A stretch of 64,000 nucleotides of DNA from Pedobacter schmidteae (GCF_900564155.1 NZ_LS999839.1:1175097-1239096); one strand, 5' to 3'; numbered from the stretch's first letter, positions 24,686 to 34,345 are shown. Program-made: numbers and translations. Notes: generated by a model not told the origin, from the sequence alone.

Positions 24686-24709
24686 GTTTATAAGTTTAAA
24701 CTTATAAAC
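24686..24709. promoter_or_regulatory. 24-bp perfect AT-rich palindrome ahead of the signalling locus
   Basis: The two halves are GTTTATAAGTTT and its exact reverse complement, with no spacer. It lies 27 bases after the metallopeptidase stop and 74 bases before the first kinase gene. With no T-run and only four G/C in 24 bases, it is a weak terminator, so a dimeric regulator site is more likely. Confidence 0.5.
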
Positions 24710-24783
24710 TTGTATAAATTAGTTATAAAAAAATAACAGCCAGGATACAGCAACAGGAATTTTAAAGCCCATGATAGTTAGTA

Positions 24784-25908
24784 ATGATATTAATTGTAGA
24801 TGACACCCCTGAGAATCTGATTTCTTTAAAAAAGGTTCTGGAAAGACATAATTTTGAAGTCGATACAGCATCATCGGGAGAAGAAGCCCTAAAGAAAGTA
24901 CTCAAGCAAGAGTATGTTTTAATTATCCTGGATGTTCAAATGCCAGGAATGGATGGCTTTGAAGTTGCAGAAGCCATTTCAGGCTATAGCCGGGCCAAAG
25001 AGACGGCGATCATTTTTTTATCTGCTGCAAATACTGAACTCAAGTTTATTACCAAGGGATATTCTTCGGGAGGCCTGGATTACATTACCAAGCCAGTTGA
25101 CATGGATATCCTTTTGTTAAAAGTGAAGACTTTTTACCGGATTTACGAGCAAAGCAGGAAGCTTATTGAGATTCAGAAAGCATTGCTGGACGAGATTGAA
25201 TTCCGAAAAAGAGCTGAACGGAAAAAAGACGAATTTATCAGTATCGCCAGTCATGAATTGAAAACACCCTTAACCAGTGTAAAAGGCTATGTTCAGCTGT
25301 TGGGACGGAGTGTAGATAAAGGAGATATCCCTACTGTAAAAAAACATCTTGCAAAAGCCCAGCTGCAATTGGAAAAGCTGAATGATCTGATTGCCGATCT
25401 TTTGGATATTTCTAAAATCGAGAGCGGGAAACTCAAATTCAATAAAAAACACTTTGAACTGGATCATTTATTGGATGGCGTTGTGGAGGTTATTCACCAG
25501 GCTAATCCTGAATTTAAGATCATCAGAAAGGGCACTGTACCTCAGCCAATTTATGCCGATGAGATGAGGATAGAACAGGTTATTGTGAATTTTCTGACCA
25601 ACGCGATTAAATACTCTCCCGGCACTAATGAAATTCAGGTTAATGTTCAAACAACCGACGATCAGCTATATGTTGGTGTACGCGATTTTGGGATTGGCAT
25701 AGCACCTGAGCTACAAAAAAGTGTGTTTGAAAAGTTTTATAGAGTAGAAGAAACCTCAATCCATTTCCAGGGATTGGGCATAGGATTATATATATCTGCT
25801 GAAATTATTAACCGGCATGGCGGTGAGGTTGGTGTAAAAAGTAAATTGGGCGAAGGCTCTGAGTTTTTTTTCACACTGCCTTTACATGCTTCACCTGAAT
25901 CAATATAA
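24784..25908 (+). CDS. Response regulator-histidine kinase hybrid (REC-HisKA-HATPase)
   Basis: 374 aa, cytoplasmic, no membrane segment. REC domain first (Asp6/Asp7 acid pair, phospho-acceptor Asp50, Lys103 in ITKPV), then a short coiled coil, HisKA with His157 in SIASHELKTPL, and an ATPase domain (Asn273; DFGIGI at 301; GLGIGLYIS near 330). The order REC-kinase means its activity can be set by phosphorylation from another kinase, presumably the large one 14 bases downstream. It is the first gene of the six-gene signalling locus. Confidence 0.93.
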   Translation: MILIVDDTPENLISLKKVLERHNFEVDTASSGEEALKKVLKQEYVLIILDVQMPGMDGFEVAEAISGYSRAKETAIIFLSAANTELKFITKGYSSGGLDYITKPVDMDILLLKVKTFYRIYEQSRKLIEIQKALLDEIEFRKRAERKKDEFISIASHELKTPLTSVKGYVQLLGRSVDKGDIPTVKKHLAKAQLQLEKLNDLIADLLDISKIESGKLKFNKKHFELDHLLDGVVEVIHQANPEFKIIRKGTVPQPIYADEMRIEQVIVNFLTNAIKYSPGTNEIQVNVQTTDDQLYVGVRDFGIGIAPELQKSVFEKFYRVEETSIHFQGLGIGLYISAEIINRHGGEVGVKSKLGEGSEFFFTLPLHASPESI

Positions 25909-25922
25909 AAAGACCAAGGTTT

Positions 25923-28900
25923 ATGAGTAAAAAGACCATTAAAAATAACCTTCGTATTGGCCTGGGGCTATCATTGTTAATTTTGTTCATTACGTCTTTG
26001 GCCTCGTACCTGAGTATCAAAAACCTCATCAGAAGCGGGGAGATGGTTGGACATAGCAATGAAGTTATTTCTAAGCTTGAAGGTGTAATTTCGACCCTAA
26101 AGGATGCGGAAACTGGTCAAAGGGGCTATCTTTTGACAGGAGAGAAGGACTTTTTGACCCCGTACGTTGGCGCCAGACAGAATGCGCTGGATTTGCTGGA
26201 GGCGATTGGTCGTGAAACCAGAGACAATCCGGTACAGCAACGGAATGTTAAAAAACTGGAGGAAGTTATTAACGAGCGGCTGCTGATTCTAAAGAAGACA
26301 GTGGATATCAAAAAGCGTGGTGGAACAGTAGGGGTTGCGGAATTGGTGAATGGTAAGGTCTATATGGATGCCGCCAGAAACCTGATTAAAGAGATGTCGC
26401 GGGAAGAGCATCGTTTGTTGGACGCAAGAACTGCTAACATGAATAAGATGGCGGGGTATACCCCGGCTTTGATTGTTTTTGCAGCTTTGCTGGCAATTTT
26501 AATCACTATCTTTTTTTACAGGAAAGTTTCTTCTGATTTTAATGCCCGCGTAAAGTTACAGCAGGAGTTGCAGGATAAAAATGAAGAAATGGACAGCAGG
26601 ATCGCCGTAATTCAGGGGATTGCTAACCGGATTTCGGCCGGCGATTATGAAATGCGGTTGGACGATGATGAAAAAGACGAACTGGGAAGTCTTGCAGGCT
26701 CTTTAAATACTATGGCAGAGTCTCTGCAGTATTCTTTTTCACTATTGGCAGATAAGGAATGGCTGCAGTCGGGCATTGCGGGGTTGAATGATAAAATGGT
26801 AGGCGAAAAAAGTGTAGAAGAGCAGGCACATGATATTGTAGAAGAGATCGTTGAACGGACACATAGTCAGGTTGCCGCATTTTATATTGTTGAGGATGAT
26901 AAATCACTTCATTTAGTGGGAAGCTACGCATTAATGGAAACGCAGAAGCGTAAAAACGTCAGATTGGGTGAAGGACTTATTGGGCAATGTGTACAGTCGG
27001 GTAAAACGATGTTGGTTAACGATATTCCGGAAGGTGAATTAACCATTAGTTATGCAGCAGGAAGTAGTATCCCGCGTAACGTAATTGCCGTGCCAATTTT
27101 TAGAAGCGGACTAGTGGTAGGCGTGATGGAATTTGGGTCGTTGCAAACCTATACGCCTTTGCAAATAGATTTTTTTAATAGCATTTCGAACAATATAGGG
27201 GTAGCCATACATGTTTCTCAGAACCGTAAAAGGTTACAGGAATTTTTGGAAGAAACTCAAGCTCAGGCCGAGGAATTACAGGCTCAGCATAGAGAGTTGG
27301 AGGGGTTAAATGCTGAATTGGAGGCTCAAACACAGCGTATACAGACATCGGAAGAAGAATTAAGGGTGCAACAAGAGGAATTGCTACAGAGCAACCACGA
27401 ATTGGAAGAGCGCACCAGTTTGCTGGAAGAAAAAAATCAGTTGATACAGGAAAGAAACCTGGATATACAACACAAAGCAGAGCAGTTGGAGCAAAGTACC
27501 AAATATAAATCGGAGTTCCTGGCCAACATGTCTCATGAATTGCGTACACCGTTAAATTCCATTTTATTGTTGTCGAAACTGATGTCCGAGAATAAGGAAC
27601 TGGACAAGGAATATATTGAATATGCTGAGGTGATACAGAGTTCGGGCCAGGGCCTACTTGGTCTGATTGATGAGATTTTGGACTTGTCTAAAATTGAGGC
27701 TGGCAAAATGAAGCTGGAGTTTGCGGACATCAATATCAGGGAAGTGGCAACTGATATGCGATCGTTGTTTGATCCCGTTGCGAAGAATAAGCACTTGGAT
27801 TTGGTGATTGAGGTAGATGAGCAGCTTTCAGTAATCAATACAGATAAAATGCGGCTGGAACAGATTTTGAAAAACCTGCTTTCCAATGCGATTAAGTTTA
27901 CGGATGCGGGTACGGTGGCATTGACTATAGGACAGGATGAATCGGGGCAGAATTTGCTGTTCAGGGTAACAGACACGGGCATTGGTATTCCTGTTGATAA
28001 ACAGGGGCTGATCTTTGAAGCCTTTCAACAAGCGGACGGATCAACAAGGCGTAAATTTGGAGGTACAGGGCTCGGTCTGTCTATTAGTCGCGAACTGGCC
28101 AAGCTTTTGGGTGGAGAAATAGAGCTGACCAGTAAGGAAAATGTAGGAAGCGAATTTATTTTTTCATTGCCTATACAACGTAATCTGATAAAGCCGGTAC
28201 TTCCGGTTCAGGATGTGCTGATTCAACCTGTTTTTGTAGATCGATTAGAGCCTGTTGTTGCCGAACGTTTTACAGTTGATCATATTCCTCAGGAAATTGA
28301 GGACGATCGAAACGGTATCCAACCGGGTGATCGGGTGATTTTGATTATTGAAGACGATACGAATTTTGCGAAAACCCTGTTGAAATTTACCAGGAAAAGA
28401 GACTATAAGGGTATTGTAGCCGTTCGTGGAGATATGGGCATAGAGCTGGCCAACCATTACCAGCCTCTGGCTATTTTACTTGACATACAATTGCCCGTAA
28501 AAGATGGCTGGCAGGTTATGGAAGAGTTAAAATCTAATCCTGCTACCAGACCAATTCCGGTACACATTATGTCCTCTCTGGAGGTAAAAAAAGAGAGTCT
28601 GCTGAAAGGGGCGGTTGACTTTATCAATAAACCGGTGGCTTTGGAGCACATGAGGCAGATTTTTGAAAAACTGGAAGATGCATTAAGCCGATATCCCAAA
28701 AAAGTACTAATTGTTGAAGAGAATAAACAGCATGCTGAAGCCCTCAGTTATTTTCTGAGCAATTATAATATCCATACAGAGGTAGCCAGTAATGTAACAC
28801 AGAGTATTGGGGCTTTAAATAAGAATGAAGTAGATTGCGTTATTCTGGACATGGGCATCCCCGATAAAAATGCTTATGAAACCCTGGATACGATTAAAAA

Positions 28901-29513
28901 GAGCAGAGGTTTGGAAAATCTGCCTATTATCATTTTTACAGGGAAAAACCTTTCTAAGGGAGAAGAAAGCCGTATCAAGCAGTATGCGGATTCTATTGTG
29001 GTTAAAACAGCGCACTCTTATCAACGGATTTTGGATGAAGCAGCCCTTTTTCTTCATCTGGTTGAAGAAAATGAAGTGGAAAACAAACATAAAAAAACAT
29101 CCGTTGAAAAATTGGGTGGATTGTATGATGTGCTTAACAATAAAACGGTGCTGATTGCAGACGATGACGTCCGGAATATTTTCTCTCTGACAAAAGCTTT
29201 GGAGCAACATAAGATGAAAGTGTTGGCTGCTACGGATGGAAAAGAGGCCTTGCAGGTATTGAAAGATAACCCATTGGTAGATATTGTGCTGATGGATATG
29301 ATGATGCCTGAGATGGACGGATATGAGACCACAAAAGAAATCAGGAAGGTTTCTGCATATAAACAATTACCTGTTTTAGCTGTTACAGCAAAAGCAATGA
29401 TGGGCGACCGGGATAAATGTATTGCAGCGGGCGCTTCAGATTATATTTCAAAACCGGTAGATATTGATCAATTGATTTCATTACTAAGAGTTTGGCTTTA
29501 CAATAAAGTCTGA
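25923..29513 (+). CDS. Hybrid sensor kinase: CHASE3-HAMP-GAF-HisKA-HATPase-REC-REC-REC
   Basis: 1196 aa. Membrane helix 1 (about 11-32), CHASE3-type extracytoplasmic helical domain with the conserved KDAETGQRGYLLTG (60-73), helix 2 (about 180-199), HAMP (about 215-275), GAF (about 295-432), long coiled coil (435-525), HisKA with His538, ATPase domain (Asn655; DTGIGIP 684-690; GLGLS 716-720), then three receiver domains with acceptors Asp854, Asp976 and Asp1125. REC2 is the most divergent (VEENKQH at its acidic site). The layout makes it the central phosphorelay hub of the locus; the stimulus is unknown. Confidence 0.93.
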   Translation: MSKKTIKNNLRIGLGLSLLILFITSLASYLSIKNLIRSGEMVGHSNEVISKLEGVISTLKDAETGQRGYLLTGEKDFLTPYVGARQNALDLLEAIGRETRDNPVQQRNVKKLEEVINERLLILKKTVDIKKRGGTVGVAELVNGKVYMDAARNLIKEMSREEHRLLDARTANMNKMAGYTPALIVFAALLAILITIFFYRKVSSDFNARVKLQQELQDKNEEMDSRIAVIQGIANRISAGDYEMRLDDDEKDELGSLAGSLNTMAESLQYSFSLLADKEWLQSGIAGLNDKMVGEKSVEEQAHDIVEEIVERTHSQVAAFYIVEDDKSLHLVGSYALMETQKRKNVRLGEGLIGQCVQSGKTMLVNDIPEGELTISYAAGSSIPRNVIAVPIFRSGLVVGVMEFGSLQTYTPLQIDFFNSISNNIGVAIHVSQNRKRLQEFLEETQAQAEELQAQHRELEGLNAELEAQTQRIQTSEEELRVQQEELLQSNHELEERTSLLEEKNQLIQERNLDIQHKAEQLEQSTKYKSEFLANMSHELRTPLNSILLLSKLMSENKELDKEYIEYAEVIQSSGQGLLGLIDEILDLSKIEAGKMKLEFADINIREVATDMRSLFDPVAKNKHLDLVIEVDEQLSVINTDKMRLEQILKNLLSNAIKFTDAGTVALTIGQDESGQNLLFRVTDTGIGIPVDKQGLIFEAFQQADGSTRRKFGGTGLGLSISRELAKLLGGEIELTSKENVGSEFIFSLPIQRNLIKPVLPVQDVLIQPVFVDRLEPVVAERFTVDHIPQEIEDDRNGIQPGDRVILIIEDDTNFAKTLLKFTRKRDYKGIVAVRGDMGIELANHYQPLAILLDIQLPVKDGWQVMEELKSNPATRPIPVHIMSSLEVKKESLLKGAVDFINKPVALEHMRQIFEKLEDALSRYPKKVLIVEENKQHAEALSYFLSNYNIHTEVASNVTQSIGALNKNEVDCVILDMGIPDKNAYETLDTIKKSRGLENLPIIIFTGKNLSKGEESRIKQYADSIVVKTAHSYQRILDEAALFLHLVEENEVENKHKKTSVEKLGGLYDVLNNKTVLIADDDVRNIFSLTKALEQHKMKVLAATDGKEALQVLKDNPLVDIVLMDMMMPEMDGYETTKEIRKVSAYKQLPVLAVTAKAMMGDRDKCIAAGASDYISKPVDIDQLISLLRVWLYNKV

Positions 29514-29531
29514 CGCTAAATATAGTTACCT

Positions 29532-29909
29532 ATGACAGAGCAGAAGATATTAATCGTTGATGATGATAATAGAAATATTTTTGCATTAAAAGCCGTTTTA
29601 AAAGCTAAAGGCTATCAATGTCTTTCGGCAACAGGAGCCGAGGAGGGCCTTGAAATACTTGCTGCTGAGAACAACATTGCTGTTGTGTTAATGGACATGA
29701 TGATGCCTGGAATGGACGGTTATGAGGCTATGGGAAGGATGAAAGACCAGCCGGGGCTCAAAGATATTCCTGTTATTGCCGTTACTGCACAGGCAATGTT
29801 GGGCGATAGGGAACGTTGTTTGAATGGAGGAGCTGTTGGCTATATCTCGAAACCGATAAATGTTGAGGAGCTGATTAAATTATTAAACCATTACGTTTTA
29901 ACCACCTAA
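29532..29909 (+). CDS. Stand-alone response regulator receiver protein
   Basis: 125 aa, a single REC domain with acidic pocket Asp10-Asp12, acceptor Asp55 in VVLMDMMMPG, and YISKPI near the end. No output domain. It is very similar in motif to REC3 of the preceding kinase (both read LMDMMMP and DRxxCxxxG), suggesting an origin by duplication. It starts 18 bases after the hybrid kinase and ends 3 bases before cheR, so it may shuttle phosphate between the kinase and a partner encoded elsewhere. Confidence 0.9.
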   Translation: MTEQKILIVDDDNRNIFALKAVLKAKGYQCLSATGAEEGLEILAAENNIAVVLMDMMMPGMDGYEAMGRMKDQPGLKDIPVIAVTAQAMLGDRERCLNGGAVGYISKPINVEELIKLLNHYVLTT

Positions 29910-29912
29910 AAT

Positions 29913-30734
29913 TTGGATACTGTTGCAATCACTGATGAGCATGTAGAGCTGTTGCTTTCCGACGTTTTGGAACAGTATGGCTATGACTTTACGGGGTACT
30001 CAAGAGCATCTTTGAAAAGGCGCATTTCAAGACTATACACCTTAGATAAGATCTTAAGTTTTGCTGAGTTCAGGTATAAGGTTTTGAATGATCAGGTTTA
30101 TTTTAAGCGTTTTGTGGAACAGATTACAGTCAATGTGACCGAAATGTTCAGAGATCCTTCTTTTTTTAAGACCTTAAGAGAGGTTGTGTTACCCAAATTG
30201 GGCACCTATCCTTTTATCAGGATATGGCTTGCGGGCTGTTCTACAGGAGAGGAAGCTTATTCTATCTCCATTATTTTGAAGGAATTGAATTTGCTGAATA
30301 AATCGCTGATTTATGCCACAGACCTTAATCCTTCGGTATTGGATAAAGCTAGCCAGAGTATGTTTGCGATGAGCCAGATGAAGCAATACTCCGAGAATTA
30401 TATCTTATCAGGAGGGACAAAAGACTTTTCCAGCTATTACACGGCAAGTTATTCATTGGCCAAGTTTGATGAGGAGTTGAAAAAGAAGATCATCTTTTCT
30501 ACGCATAACCTGGTCTCTGATCATTCTTTTAATGAATTCCAGCTGATCCTATGTCGAAACGTTCTGATCTATTTTGATCGTGGATTGCAGCATAATGTGC
30601 TGGACTTGTTTGATGATAGTCTGGAGGATTTGGGGTACCTGGCCCTGGGAACAAAAGAAACGGTTGAATTTTCGCGGATTTCTAAAAGGTATAAACGGCT
30701 ACCGGGAGAAAAAATATGGAGGAAGGTAGGTTGA
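29913..30734 (+). CDS. cheR: CheR-type protein-glutamate methyltransferase
   Basis: 273 aa. SAM-dependent methylation of glutamates, classically on chemoreceptors. The N-terminal helical domain (about 1-75) and the catalytic domain are present: NVTEMFRDPSFF, WLAGCSTGEEAYS (SAM loop), ATDLN and FQLILCRNVLIYF. Translation starts at a TTG (29913), since no ATG occurs before the catalytic domain. No methyl-accepting receptor or other che gene lies in the window; the coiled-coil region of the adjacent hybrid kinase is a possible substrate, by inference. Its end overlaps cheB by 19 bases. Confidence 0.9.
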   Translation: MDTVAITDEHVELLLSDVLEQYGYDFTGYSRASLKRRISRLYTLDKILSFAEFRYKVLNDQVYFKRFVEQITVNVTEMFRDPSFFKTLREVVLPKLGTYPFIRIWLAGCSTGEEAYSISIILKELNLLNKSLIYATDLNPSVLDKASQSMFAMSQMKQYSENYILSGGTKDFSSYYTASYSLAKFDEELKKKIIFSTHNLVSDHSFNEFQLILCRNVLIYFDRGLQHNVLDLFDDSLEDLGYLALGTKETVEFSRISKRYKRLPGEKIWRKVG

Positions 30735-31297
30735 TGGGAGCATGTAAAGCATTGATCATAGGAGGCTCGGCAGGTAGTCTGGATGTGTTGCTAAAGATGC
30801 TGCCAGATGTACGGTCGGACCTTTCGTTTCCGATTATTATAGTGGTACACAGAAAACATGGTTCGGACTCGCTTTTGCCAGTACTCTTGTCAACACGCAC
30901 CAGGCTTTTAGTTAAGGAAGTAGACGAAAAAGAAAAAATAATGGCCGGCACAGTATATATTGCGCCTTCCGATTACCATTTGCTGATTGAGCAGGACGAA
31001 ACTTTCTCTTTGGATTACTCAGAAAAAGTAAATTACTCGAGGCCCTCTATAGATGTTACATTTCAGACTGCAGCCGAGGTATACAAGCGAAATCTGGCCT
31101 GTTTGCTGCTTTCGGGATCAAATTCAGATGGTGTAAACGGTTTAAAAAGCGTAAAAGCCTGGGGTGGTTTGGCCTTAATTCAGGACCCTAAATCTGCTCA
31201 GGTGGCGTATATGCCGGCGCAGGCCGAATTAAATGTGGCGATTGATCACGTCCTTGCTATAGAAGCTATCGCAAAATTTATAAATTTGTTGTCTTAA
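30716..31297 (+). CDS. cheB: CheB-type methylesterase catalytic domain protein
   Basis: 193 aa, catalytic domain only. It removes methyl groups from the glutamates that CheR modifies. Active-site Ser18 in IGGSAGS, His45 in VVHRK and Asp138 in SGSNSDGV are all visible. The receiver domain found in chemotaxis CheB is missing, so any phospho-control must come in trans, perhaps from the free REC proteins on each side. Start at the ATG at 30716 overlaps cheR by 19 bases; the ATG at 30734 is an alternative. Confidence 0.9.
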   Translation: MEEGRLMGACKALIIGGSAGSLDVLLKMLPDVRSDLSFPIIIVVHRKHGSDSLLPVLLSTRTRLLVKEVDEKEKIMAGTVYIAPSDYHLLIEQDETFSLDYSEKVNYSRPSIDVTFQTAAEVYKRNLACLLLSGSNSDGVNGLKSVKAWGGLALIQDPKSAQVAYMPAQAELNVAIDHVLAIEAIAKFINLLS

Positions 31298-31311
31298 TCT
31301 CGGGATTTAAA

Positions 31312-31680
31312 ATGGCTAAAAACAAAAAAGTATTCGTATTTGATGATAATGTAGACATTTTAGAATTGTGCACGATCATTTTAGAAGACGCCGGTTATGA
31401 CATCAAAACGTCGTCAACGTCGAATGATATTATTGGCCAGGTGATGGGTTATATGCCTGATATTATTTTTATGGACAATTGGTTGCCTGATGTAGGAGGG
31501 AAAGATGCAACAAGAGCTTTGAAAGCGCATGAAACTTTAAAAAATATTCCTGTAATCTATTTTTCTGCCAATAATGATGTCAAATCCCTGGCTGTTCAGG
31601 CTGGTGCAGATGGATATCTGTCCAAGCCCTTCGACATTGAAGAGCTTGAAGAGATTATCCATAAACATTTGGCTATTTAA
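31312..31680 (+). CDS. Stand-alone response regulator receiver protein
   Basis: 122 aa, single REC domain: FVFDDNVD acidic pocket (Asp11-Asp12), acceptor Asp55 in IIFMDNWLPD, and YLSKPFD. It is distinct from the REC protein at 29532 (NWLPD in place of MMMPG). It is the last gene of the locus, 14 bases after cheB, and its stop overlaps the convergent M49 peptidase gene by 8 bases. Output is unknown. Confidence 0.9.
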   Translation: MAKNKKVFVFDDNVDILELCTIILEDAGYDIKTSSTSNDIIGQVMGYMPDIIFMDNWLPDVGGKDATRALKAHETLKNIPVIYFSANNDVKSLAVQAGADGYLSKPFDIEELEEIIHKHLAI

Positions 31681-33355
31681 CACCTAAAACATCTACACCC
31701 TGTTCAAAAATCACGTCTACAGGAATACCTTTTTTGGTTAGCTTATCCAAATCAGATTGTAATTCGGGAGTGATGATGGCTTTTTCGCGTTGTGTTTTTT
31801 CGACGGCAGCTTTATCGCCATTGCCCTGAAGGGTGATGATCAGATTGCTGAGTTTATTCATCGCAGTTTCGAACTTTGCAAAATCTACACGATAAGTGCC
31901 ACTTTCATTTCTGATGAATGCCCCATTTTCCTTAAAGAAATTAAAACATTGCATATTTGCTTTTCCGTGGGCACTGGCTGCGCCAAACCTCACCGAGCGC
32001 AAAATGCCGGCCATATAAGTGGTGTAATATTGTTTAATATCACCTTCCAGTTCACCCTTTTTAAGTAGTCCGGTAACCATATAAAGCCCCAATACATCTG
32101 CTTTTCCCTCTTCAAGCCATGAAAACTGCTCTTGTAGGGCCTCTTTTACAAAGCCTTTTCCATTTATGGTATTTTTTATACCCAAGCCATGCGCCACCTC
32201 ATGAAACATCACGTTTGCGAAAAATGCATCAAAATTGACATATTGAAGTTGATCCTTGTCTATTAGTTCTTTAGCAATAGGCATTAAAATCTTATCAAAT
32301 TTAGCTTTCATTGCATTTTTTAATTGCGAACGTCTGGTTCCTTTTTTCTGCTGTATCACCTCATCGTTCGGTAAATTAACAGCAATTGTTTTTGATCCGG
32401 CATTGCAGTCGCCCGCATAGTACACCACATCATAAGCATTCAGTTCAGAGTCTGTACCCGGTTTTTCTTTTTTATATTTCGCCTCAACCGGTAAGCCTTG
32501 TTGTAACTGAGGGAGCATGCTTACATATTTTGCCAGTTTTTTGCTCCAAACCTTATCCTTTACCAGTACGTAAGCTTCATAGGATGCGCGGGCATTAAAC
32601 AATTTATCCTCATAATTCTCAATAGGACCAATGATGATGTCCAGGTTGTTGGTCTTCATGTCCAGCCAGGCATAATCGCTCGCTGTAAAATTGTCTGAAA
32701 TCAAGGCGTCGGCGCGCAGATTGAGGTATTTCTTAAATCCTGCATCTTCTGCCAGTAATGCGGCTTGTTTTAACAGGTTTGAAGCTTTTTGCAATTCCGC
32801 GGCATACAACGTATGATAAGGGACAGAAAACAATTTGCCTGTGCTATCTTTTTGCACTACGGAGTATTGTCCGTATTTGTCTTTTACGTCAGAAATTTTT
32901 AAGGCTTCTTTGGTCATACCAGCCGGATAAAAACTAGCGGCATCCGGTTTAGGACCAATGCCCGAAATAAACGGTTTATCTCCGTTCAACCTATCCCAAG
33001 GGCCATAATTAATCTGCACAAAAGCTTTTGTTTTTTCATCTTTAAGGGTGTTCAGGAGGCTGTCACGCTGCGGATAAGCCTGTTTCCAGAACAGTTCATC
33101 CATAATTTGGGCGGCCTGGATCAGTAGCGGTAATATTTTCCTTTCGTTAACAGTAAGGTCGTTGATATTTGTGGTTAGCTTTACTTTTTCGTAAATGGCA
33201 AGCCGTTCGTCTACATACTTTTGCAAACTATCTTCTGCTGAAGTATGTTTATTGGTTTGCTGGTTACTATTTTGCTGCGGGTTGTTGCATGAAGCTATTC
33301 CCATCATAATTGAGCATCCGGCAATAAAAACAGTTGCTTTGCTAATTTGTTTCAT
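31673..33355 (-). CDS. M49 (dipeptidyl peptidase III)-like lipoprotein
   Basis: 560 aa. Signal peptide with lipobox IASC (Cys23), so it is probably attached to a periplasmic or outer membrane. The zinc motif is HEVAH (385-389) with a second motif EEGKAD (415-420), which match the M49 pair HExxGH and EExxAE. Classical DPP III has a six-residue HExxxH motif, whereas this has the five-residue HExxH seen in a few bacterial M49 proteins. It is shorter than human DPP III (about 740 aa), lacking part of the N-terminal lobe. Probable zinc exopeptidase; the substrate is unknown. Confidence 0.78.
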   Translation of the reverse strand: MKQISKATVFIAGCSIMMGIASCNNPQQNSNQQTNKHTSAEDSLQKYVDERLAIYEKVKLTTNINDLTVNERKILPLLIQAAQIMDELFWKQAYPQRDSLLNTLKDEKTKAFVQINYGPWDRLNGDKPFISGIGPKPDAASFYPAGMTKEALKISDVKDKYGQYSVVQKDSTGKLFSVPYHTLYAAELQKASNLLKQAALLAEDAGFKKYLNLRADALISDNFTASDYAWLDMKTNNLDIIIGPIENYEDKLFNARASYEAYVLVKDKVWSKKLAKYVSMLPQLQQGLPVEAKYKKEKPGTDSELNAYDVVYYAGDCNAGSKTIAVNLPNDEVIQQKKGTRRSQLKNAMKAKFDKILMPIAKELIDKDQLQYVNFDAFFANVMFHEVAHGLGIKNTINGKGFVKEALQEQFSWLEEGKADVLGLYMVTGLLKKGELEGDIKQYYTTYMAGILRSVRFGAASAHGKANMQCFNFFKENGAFIRNESGTYRVDFAKFETAMNKLSNLIITLQGNGDKAAVEKTQREKAIITPELQSDLDKLTKKGIPVDVIFEQGVDVLGVK

Positions 33356-33473
33356 AGGTCAGTTAGTTTTATTATTTATGAGGCCGCTATAAGGTATTAG
33401 GGGATTCATATATTGAATTATTTGCGACTAAAATAGTAAAAAATAGTAATTTCACACCTTCTATCTCCTGATT

Positions 33474-34313
33474 ATGGTACAATACTCAAAATTTACAAAA
33501 ACTGGACTGCTCGTCGTTTCTTCTATTTTATTTGTGGCCTGTACAACCAACCGGTATGCTGCCAGCGAGAAAATATATAAAGAAAAAGCAAAGACTTTTG
33601 CAGCGACCATAAAGACGATACCTCCTCCTGTACAGACTATTGATGGCCTGGATCCGGCATCGCAGTCCTGGGTAGGGTCGGTAAATTTTGGTATTCGCAA
33701 ACCTAATTATGTAATTATACACCATACCGCACAGAATTCGACTCAGCAAACCATCAATACGTTTATTGTAAAGGGTAAAAGTGAAGTTAGTTCGCATTAT
33801 GTTGTGGGAAGAGACGGCAAAGTGGTACAGATGGTAAATGACTATCTGCGCGCCAATCACGCCGGGGTAGGAAGCTGGGGTAATAACAGTGACCTGAATT
33901 CTTCCTCTATTGGTATTGAACTGGATAACAATGGCACCACAGATCCTTTTACCGATGCACAGATCCGTAGCCTGGTTACACTTTTAGATAATCTGAAAAA
34001 GCGTTACAATATTCCAACCGCTAATTTTATCGGACATGCTGATATTGCTCCAGGACGGAAAAATGATCCTAAGAATTTTCCCTGGAAAGTATTGGCGAAG
34101 AGAGGCTTTGGATTATGGTATGATGAAGTCCTGAATATGCCTCCCGAGAATTTTGATGCGGTAAGTGCATTGCGGATTATGGGCTACAATGTAAAAAATC
34201 TGAATGCTGCAATTGAGGCTTTTAAGATTCATTTTGTACAAACGGATATTACGCAGGAGCTCACACCAGCTGATAAGCTGATCCTATTTAACCTGTATAA
34301 AAAGTATATGTAA
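33474..34313 (+). CDS. N-acetylmuramoyl-L-alanine amidase (Amidase_2) lipoprotein
   Basis: 279 aa. Probable lipoprotein: hydrophobic start then FVAC (Cys23). The amidase_2 domain has the zinc ligands in YVIIHHTAQNS and GHADIAPGRKNDPKNF, and the SIGIELDNNG motif. It cuts the bond between muramic acid and the peptide stem, so it acts in cell-wall turnover or recycling in the periplasm. The C-terminal 70 residues look like a small peptidoglycan-binding helical region. It converges on glnS at a strong terminator. Confidence 0.9.
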   Translation: MVQYSKFTKTGLLVVSSILFVACTTNRYAASEKIYKEKAKTFAATIKTIPPPVQTIDGLDPASQSWVGSVNFGIRKPNYVIIHHTAQNSTQQTINTFIVKGKSEVSSHYVVGRDGKVVQMVNDYLRANHAGVGSWGNNSDLNSSSIGIELDNNGTTDPFTDAQIRSLVTLLDNLKKRYNIPTANFIGHADIAPGRKNDPKNFPWKVLAKRGFGLWYDEVLNMPPENFDAVSALRIMGYNVKNLNAAIEAFKIHFVQTDITQELTPADKLILFNLYKKYM

Positions 34314-34314
34314 C

Positions 34315-34343
34315 AATAAAGGCGCTTTTAAGGCGCCTTTATT
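34315..34343. terminator. Bidirectional terminator between amidase and glnS
   Basis: AATAAAGGCGC (34315-34325) pairs perfectly with GCGCCTTTATT (34333-34343) around a 7-base loop. It is shared by two convergent genes. Confidence 0.85.
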
Positions 34344-34345
34344 AT

